Below are positions 57,766 through 64,000 of a stretch of 64,000 bases of DNA, piece by piece. The notes under the pieces are model-generated. The model searched no databases. It was not told the origin of the DNA and saw nothing but the letters and a program-made list of their open reading frames with translations. The position numbers were made by a program, and so were the translations under genes. The stretch is taken from the NCBI GenBank assembly GCA_019096065.1, contig JAGUCH010000006.1, positions 82,001 to 146,000 on the forward strand, read 5' to 3'. Each line of letters opens with the position of its first letter. Position 1 is the stretch's first letter. Source of the stretch: Paracyclopina nana (lineage: Eukaryota > Arthropoda > Copepoda > Cyclopoida > Cyclopettidae).

Positions 57766-58930
57766 GAGCAAAGCGAGGGATATACTAAAATACGCAACAT
57801 GCACCATATACGCAATATGGGCAACAAACTATCAAAATGTGCAACATGCGCAACTACTAAAATGTGCAACATGCGCAACTACTAAAATGCGCAACATGCA
57901 CAATTTCTGTTAAAGATTTTTTTTGAAACCAACTGGTTTAATTTTCAAATTATTGACATTTACTAATAGCCTTTGTGGAACTTAATTGCGGTATTTCATT
58001 ACAGAGTGGGTCTCAAATTAGCAGAAAATGTCAAAATCTCTTTGATCTGCAGAACTACATATTATCAAGTTTGCCTCAAAAGTTCATAAAATCCATTGAA
58101 ACCCATGAATTTCAATAATTTTCTGCCATGATGGAGCTCCCTGAGCCATCCAGCATAGGAATAATCTCTACTCAAAGCTGATGTTCCACTTAGGCTATAC
58201 ATGCTAAATAAAAATGTCAGTTTAGCAAAAGAAATTGAAAAAAAACTAAGTGAAAAAATCTAATCTATGTAATAAAGTTATAACAGTTTGATTTTATTGC
58301 CAACAACATAGACTTCAAGTTTGTTGCACAACTTAGTACCTACTAAAATGCTCAGCATGAGCAACAGCTCAATTTAATCTTTTAAGTTTGATAGCAAGTC
58401 TTATTATTGCTGAAAAATGTAATTGATGAAATATAAATAAGCAGCTGACTTTTTTTACAATATTATTCTTGCCCAAAAATATAATTGATAAAATGTAAAT
58501 AAGCAGCTGACTTTTTTGTAATAGTCTTATTTGCACTAAAAAAATATATTTGGCAAAATGAGAATAAGTAGCTGACTTTTATGTTTATGTCAAAATCATT
58601 TTGAGTAAAGCTAAAGAAGTCAGCAGAGAAATGTAAGTAAAGAGCTATTACAATAATTAAATTATTTTAAAAAATATCTTTATTATTTTAAAAATATAAA
58701 AAAGTAATATAATAATAAAAAAATAATAAACATGTTTAGTCTGTGAAATATCAGAGTTTTGATTCCATTAATTTATTCCAGCTGCAAAAAGCATTTCACA
58801 AGTTTAAAGGATGAAGAAGGTATGTCTTTTTTTTAAAAAAATAATCATGGTTATTGCACATGTTGCGCACTTTAGTAGTTTGTTGCGCATATTGCGCATG
58901 TTGCATATTTTAGTATATCCCGCTAAGCGA
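57766..58930. mobile_element. Foldback-type element with GCAACATGC repeat arms
   Basis: The left arm (57766-57905) contains GCGAGGGATATACTAAAATA and several GTGCAACATGCGCAACTACT units. The right arm (58850-58925) has GTTGCATATTTTAGTATATC preceding CGCTAAGCGAGGC, plus GTTGCGCATATTGCGCATG, in inverse orientation. The inside is A+T-rich and holds a 65-bp tandem unit (AAATAAGCAGCTGACTTTTTT, three copies, 58430-58585). No transposase frame is visible. Confidence 0.6.
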
Positions 58931-59669
58931 GGCAGGGAAGTTTACGACCAAACTGTTCAAAGTTTTTCAAAGTGATGAGCTTTTTTATTTCAATAATAGC
59001 AGCAATAGTAGTATTAGTAGTAGTTGTAATAACATCATTTTCCCGCATAATATTAATAATAAGTGTAATTGCAATGATAATAAAGTTGGGTAGACATCAA
59101 AATTGTTTACTAATATTTTTAGTTGGTATATAGTGTAAGTAGTTAATTGGTAGCATAACCAGTCAATAATATTGTATACAGTGTTGATAACAATTTTTTA
59201 GTACAGGGAATAATAGTGTTCAACTTTTAACTGTGCTTCTTGTTTAAACCTTCTACTTTTCATATTTATCATCAGTTATTAACTTGGTCACCAAAAAGAG
59301 GAGAGCAGCACACAATTTGTAACACTTTTGTTCAATAAGAATGTTTTTTAGCAGGATGAATGATGATTTTTGAGTGAGATAAGTGATTGTATATAAGGAA
59401 GAAGTGTGTATCAACTAAAACAGCTTTACAATTGTAATAATACTTGTGAGTGAGGTTGAAATTTTTTGGGTGATATGAAGCATCATAGTTTTTCATAGTA
59501 TTATTAATAATAAGTAGCATTTAGACATGTTTTCTTCAATCCACTGCTGAGAGTTGATGATGATGATAATGGAAGAGGTTTTTCTTTATTGCAACTTCTT
59601 CTGGTTCAATTTTTTTTTCAGTATCTGAAAAAAAGAGAGAGATAACAGTTATCAGCAGAGTTTGAAAAA
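58931..59669. other. Upstream flank of the asparaginase gene
   Basis: A+T-rich sequence with AATAATAGTAGTAGT-type microsatellite patches. A pyrimidine-rich tract ending TTTTTTTTCAG (near 59620) could be a leader-intron acceptor before the ATG at 59670. Confidence 0.4.
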
Positions 59670-61932
59670 ATGTCTGCCACAGCTGTGATTTTGGTGCATG
59701 GAGGGGCAGGAAACATTCCAGATTCGAGGGTCGTTCTCAAGCAAAATGGAATGAAGAAAGCTGTTCTGGATGGAGCCAGAGCCTTGCTTAACACTTCCAA
59801 GTAAGCATTCCACATTTAACAAAGTCCCATTTTCCTTAAGAAATTCTCCTAATGAATTTTTTTAGTGGCCGAGCAATAGCGAGGTCTGTAAATTCACTGG
59901 CTAGCTTGATCTTAAAGTTTAAGCAGATGAATATGATTTCAGAGCCACTGGTGCAGTCACTGCAGCAGTGGCAGCCATGGAAGACAATGAGTCCTTCAAT
60001 GCGGGCTTTGGATCAGTCCTCAATGAAGATGGAGACGTGGAATGCGATGCTGCAGTCATGGATGGCCTCAACTTGCAAGTGGGAGGCGTAGCTGGCGTGG
60101 GTAATATTGCATAATAAATAATGTGCGCCTTACTTTGTTCGACTCAATTCGCATGACTGGCTTAGCAACATTGCTTGTCAGCGCCACTCAGCTTTGAGCC
60201 AAAACAACTCGGCCAAAGCCAAATTAGTTTGGACAACAAGCTTGAAAAAGCCTCGCCAAGCATCTGTCCGCATATTTCATTCAAGTGTAAACCTTAAATT
60301 ATTGCTTTCATCTCAAAACCTGCGAAGGTGGCAATGTAAAATGAAGCAATTTGCATTTCGACACTGCTGGCAATGTGCTGAAAATGTAAATGTCGAAAGA
60401 GTGTCAAAGTGGGACACTACAGCTTTCTTTGTTACTTTTTCCCTCAATGGAGGACAAGTTTGCCAAAGTTGTTTCCAAGCACAACTTTGTCGAAATGGTT
60501 TATCATTGCGACAGTCAAAACAGCATTGCTCGACTTTGCCACAAGGCCATAAACCTTTTTCCCTTATCTGCAACTCCATAAATCAAAATAGTCAAACAAT
60601 CTCGTCGTCGACTTGCAGTCCTTGTAAAAATGTACACTTTTAAGCTGGCAAAATAACATAGCCTGACATCGACACTCATCTCTGAGCCAAAACAACCTAT
60701 CAAAATCCAAATTTATTTGGCAATGCAGCTTGAAAAAGCCTTGCTAAGCATTGCACCACCCATTTCTTCGAGATGTAAACCTTGACAATCCGCTCAACAT
60801 ATGACATGATTTCATGTATTTGGCAAATTTAGCAATTTTAGTAGGTCTAGGGCAACTAAAGTAAGACTAGATAACTTCATTCGACATCTAATTTGGAAGG
60901 GCAGTTTCAGGGCCTTTCGACACAAATTTGTCTGTGCTGAAGAAAAGCTGACTATTGGAAGAGTGTCACAGTGGAACAACAGCTTTCTCTTTCCTTTTTT
61001 CAGGGCAAGTAAAGAATCCCGTGGTTTTGGCAGAGAAAGTCCTTGAGAGTTCCCCGCATTGCCTCTTGGTTTCAAGCGGAGCAGAGCGCTTTGCTGTCTC
61101 TCAGGGCATCCAACTTGTCCCAAATGCCAGCCTCATATCCCACACAGCCAAAAGGGCCTGGAAAGCACCCAGCAGCACAGCTGATGGCACAACAGATGAA
61201 AACATTGCCACTAATGAATTGGGTAGAGATACAGTGGGAGCAGTGGCCTTGGACTTCAAGGCCAATTTGGCAGCAGCCACAAGCACTGGAGGCCTTATGC
61301 GAAAGGCCAAAGGCAGAGTTGGGGATTCACCACTAATTGGAGCTGGCCTTTTTGCTGATAATCACCTTGGTACACTTTCTACCATATACAAAAGAGAACT
61401 CTTATTATTGCTAGCCACTCACCCAGAGAGTGAAGGATGCTTTTACTTTTTTGGACTTGAAGGCCAGATTAAAGCCTTCTGCTCAATGCCGAAGGCAGGG
61501 TAAGGGATTGATCGATACTGAACATACCCAATGGTGGCTATACCCAACAATTTGGTTACTCTTTTTTGTATGACTCAAGCACACACAATTGGCTGATTGT
61601 GTATCTGGTTTTCAGGGGCTGTGTCCACAACTGGCCATGGCGAAAGCCTTTATCGAGGCCTGGTGGCCTTGAGAATAGCGGAGAGATTAGCTGGTCCTCA
61701 AGAGGGGTCAGCAATTATCAGGCAATGCTTGGATGAAATGAAAGATCGAATCGGAGGAGATGGAGGGGCAATAGCCATTGATGCCAAAGGCCAAATTTCC
61801 TTTGAATGGAACAGCCATCGAATGGGCTGGGCTTACGCCTTTGTTCCCCAGGGGATAAAGCCAGGGGATGCACTCACAGTGCACTTTGGGTGCAACAAAA
61901 AGGAGCATTTCGCTGAGCAACTTACTTTGTAG
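59670..61932 (+). CDS. Isoaspartyl peptidase/L-asparaginase (ASRGL1-like)
   Basis: Exons 59670-59800, 59943-60100, 61004-61369 and 61616-61932 give 323 residues with matching phases (about 308 in human ASRGL1). Seen: the N-terminal VHGGAGNIP (HGGAG at 10-14), the FNAGFGSVLNEDG substrate-pocket region, VAGVGQVKNP, the autocleavage and nucleophile site RDTVGAVALD with Thr173, then ATSTGG, GRVGDSPLIGAG and STTGHGES. This is an Ntn-hydrolase: the precursor self-cleaves before Thr to give alpha and beta chains, and removes isoaspartyl residues from dipeptides and asparagine amide groups, in the cytosol. All expected catalytic motifs are present. Intron 2 (903 bp) contains an internal tandem duplication that also copies the region before the exon 3 acceptor. 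Confidence 0.95.
60150..61003 (+). repeat. Tandem duplication in asparaginase intron 2
   Basis: The 60190-60440 and 60680-61003 segments are degenerate direct copies: GAGCCAAAACAAC, AGCTTGAAAAAGCCT, AGTGTAAACCTT/GATGTAAACCTTGA and GAGTGTCACAGTGGAACA. The second copy ends with the real exon 3 acceptor (CTTTTTTCAG); the first copy has a related TTACTTTTTCCCTCAATGG without AG at the same place. The unit is about 540 bp. Confidence 0.7.
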
Positions 61933-62005
61933 TGTGTGGCTACTGTGTCATATTGGCAGTGTGTGTGACCTACAACAATGAAGATCAATGGTGATTTTAA
62001 AAGCG

Positions 62006-62011
62006 AATAAA
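62006..62011 (+). terminator. Poly(A) signal of the asparaginase gene
   Basis: AATAAATGCAG, 74 bp after the stop codon. Confidence 0.65.
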
Positions 62012-62466
62012 TGCAGAGTCAATACCTTTCAAGAGCTGTGAATGACAGCAAGGCTTGTCCGTGGTGGCTTGAAACACTGGCCGGGGTGTGCTTCAAGGGT
62101 GAGCATGAAGGAGGCAGTTAGGTTCTGGCCCAGTCCTTCGCACAAGGGGGTACCGGTCCCCTCAAAGCGTTCATGGGTCACAGAGTAGGGCAGTAGCGTA
62201 GTAGTAGTTGAGTAACACACCTCACAGGCACAAAAAAGGTCTCTCTCTCTCTCTCTCATGTATGGCTATCAATATGATACAATATCACCAACACTAACAA
62301 TTAACAGATGAGTAGTAGATCCATGTTCAACAATTTGTCCATATATCGTAAGTGTGCTGGCAGTAGAGCAACCGGAACACATGGACTAGGCAGAGCAAAA
62401 AACAATCAATGTCAATTATCATGTCGTCTGAACACTTTTGTTGTCGAGGAAGGCAGTTTAGCTTGT
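62012..62466. other. Region between converging genes
   Basis: Holds a CTCTCTCTCTCTCTCTCT microsatellite (62240-62257) and the probable 3' UTR of the minus-strand Pro-rich gene. No other gene is seen. Confidence 0.5.
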
Positions 62467-64000
62467 CTAGAAGAAGCTCTTGAACAGGCCTCCGGTCAGT
62501 TTCGATGCACCCTGAGAGGCTGCACCCAAGGCAGCCATAGGGTTGCCACCTAGGACAGATGCCAAAGGATCAGCACCCGGAGCCTGTGCTTGGCCTTGTG
62601 GAGGACCACCAGGCCTTGGCTGACCTTGTTGCTGGGGACCACCTGGCCTCGGCTGTCCCTGCATGGGAGCCCCTGGCCTTTGAGGTTGACCCTGCATGGG
62701 AGCCCCAGGCCTTTGAGGCTGGCCTTGCATTGGTGCCCCGGGCCTTTGTTGCGGTTGACCCTGCATTGGAGCTCCTGGCCTCAGGGGCTGACCTTGCATA
62801 GGAGCCCCTGGCCTCTGCTGAGGTTGGCCTTGCATGGGGGCTCCTGGCCTTGGCTGTTGACCTTGCATAGGAGCTCCCGGCCTAGGCTGTTGACCTTGCA
62901 TGGGAGCTCCTGGCCTTGGCTGCTGGCCCTGCTGCTGAGAAGCCCCAGGCCTTTGTTGCTGGCCTTGCTGCTGAGGAGCACCAGGCCTCATTGGCTGACC
63001 TTGCTGTGGGGCAATCGGACGAGGCTGCTGCCCTTGAGGCTGACCAGGGCCAGCAGGCCTAGGCTGACCCTGCTGAGGAGCGCCAGGTCTTGGTTGAGTC
63101 TGCTGACCTGGAGCCTGAGGTCGAATTTGCTGGCCTTGTGGCTGACCTTGTGGTTGGCCTTGCGGTTGCCCTGCAATGGAGAAAAATTCGCATTATTGGT
63201 ACCTGCAAGTAGGTACTAGTTTTCAGGCTTATTGCTAAATTCAACTTGATCTGAAAATTATATAGGATGCAGAGCACGATAATGCTTGAGTTGGATGATG
63301 TGCACGCAACTACCTGGAGGTGCACCTGGCCTTGGACCAGGTTGACCTTGTGCACCTGGCTGACCTTGAGGACCAGGCTGGCCTGGAGGACCTGGCTGGC
63401 CTGGTCTTGGAGGTTGGCCTTGCTGAGGTACACTGGGCCTGACTTGCTGTTGTTGAGGACCAGGCTGTGGAGATCGGGGTTGGCCTTGGGCTCCTGGTGG
63501 AGCCCCAGGCCTGGGTTGACCCATGGGAGGACCACCTGGCCTGGGTCCTCCAGGCTGCTGACCATTATTCATTGGTGGACCTAAGGAACAGTTATACAAT
63601 GATTTCTACGGGACACCAAAAGTGCTGTGCTAAAACAGACTGCGACATAATAGCTGCAGGGGTACCATGGAAAGCAATATCATTCCTTGCTCACCTTGCT
63701 GAGGTCCTCCAGGCCTGGGCTGACCTTGAGCTCCTGGCGAAGGCCCAGCTGGCCTAGGTTGACCTTGTTGCTGCTGTGGCGGACTAGCCTGTTGTTGTGG
63801 ACCAGGCATCTGTTGTGGTCCTGGCTGCCCAGGCATTTGTTGTGGCTGGGGTCCAGGGGTACGTGGCCCTTGTGGGGTTCCTACAGGCCTAGGTCCCATT
63901 GCTCCCATGGGACCAGCAGGTCTGACACCAGGACTTGCTAGGGGTTGCTGAGGCATTGGAGACTGTGGGGTCTGACCCTGACCTGCTGACTGGGTAGGAG
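62467..64000 (-). CDS. Pro/Gln/Gly-rich low-complexity protein, 5' partial
   Basis: Minus-strand exons 63695-64000 (runs off the window), 63314-63580 and 62467-63170 join in phases 1 and 1 and end at TAG. The visible 425 or so residues are almost wholly Pro, Gln, Gly and Ala. Exon 3 holds about a dozen 11-13 residue units of the type MQGQPQRPGAP, and exon 2 has collagen-like GQPGPPGQPGPQGQPG runs without strict Gly-X-Y. A distinct C-terminus follows: GADPLASVLGG, then ASKLTGGLFKSFF. No Cys or membrane segment is visible. The composition recalls the C-terminal D region of synapsins or RNA-binding prion-like tails; neither can be supported without the missing N-terminus. All introns are short and keep frame, and codon use is not repetitive at third positions, so this is a genuine coding gene. 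Confidence 0.8.

Noticed and set aside
59670-61932. Horizontal transfer of a bacterial asparaginase
   Set aside because: The gene has three introns with normal splice sites and matches the animal ASRGL1 layout.
62590-63584. Plus-strand Leu/Trp/Pro-rich long frames
   Set aside because: Antisense of the Pro/Gln/Gly-rich coding exons; the minus-strand frame has correct splice phases and a sensible composition.
62467-64000. Naming the Pro/Gln/Gly-rich gene a synapsin
   Set aside because: Only composition is similar; the ATP-grasp domain would lie outside the window and the C-terminal residues do not match the synapsin E domain as I remember it.
1-64000. tRNA, rRNA, retroviral, LINE or transposase coding sequences
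   Set aside because: No clover-leaf with A/B boxes, no rRNA core motifs, no reverse transcriptase, integrase or DDE-type protein motifs were recognised in any frame.

Overview
This is an animal nuclear window, intron-rich and A+T-rich outside exons, and most likely from an arthropod. The gene content suggests an arthropod: a scarface/masquerade-type serine protease homologue, an arthropod-style FMRFamide-receptor-like GPCR, Tao kinase and a CNNM (UEX-like) transporter. A crustacean is my best guess, but the sequence does not prove it. Many introns are only about 55-100 bp, splice sites are mostly canonical GT-AG, and several promoters carry a recognisable TATA box 25-35 bp before the inferred transcription start.

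Layout, left to right. 1-3546 (+): serine protease homologue with the catalytic Ser replaced by Gly, 5' end outside the window. 3547-6660: decayed tandem copies of that gene's 3' end, interrupted by a 2-kb foldback element (6-bp target duplication) that contains a 170-bp MITE. 7748-7980 (+): possible small gene. 8457-10243 (-): decayed 7TM receptor gene. 12860-16134 (+): secreted M1 aminopeptidase with an N-terminal Ig-like domain. 16135-23957: mostly gene-poor, with several repeats. 23958-27611 (+): FMRFamide-receptor-like GPCR. 30327-31367 (+): small secreted cysteine-rich protein resembling the ADAMTS cysteine-rich domain. 31696-33957 (-): leucine-rich-repeat protein whose first exon lies between two inverted repeats. 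35314-38978 (+): divergent 7TM receptor with a very long third intracellular loop. 40062-47815 (+): CNNM metal transporter. 50204-57202 (-): Tao/TAOK kinase. 59670-61932 (+): isoaspartyl peptidase/L-asparaginase. 62467-64000 (-): Pro/Gln/Gly-rich protein, cut by the window end.

The genes do not form a pathway; this looks like ordinary linkage of unrelated genes. Six gene models (aminopeptidase, FMRFamide-receptor-like GPCR, LRR protein, long-loop 7TM receptor, CNNM, Tao) and the asparaginase close with fully consistent splice phases and total lengths divisible by three.

Two themes in the non-coding DNA stand out. First, local tandem duplications repeatedly copy an exon edge with its splice site into the neighbouring intron or flank (protease homologue tail, both introns of the FMRFamide-receptor-like gene, intron 6 of the long-loop receptor, intron 3 of CNNM, intron 2 of the asparaginase). 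Second, there are many foldback or MITE-like inverted-repeat elements, some with arms built of short tandem repeats. I saw no retroviral, LTR, Polinton or LINE coding sequence, no tRNA or rRNA gene, and no CRISPR array. All family assignments are from memory of the families, not from database searches.
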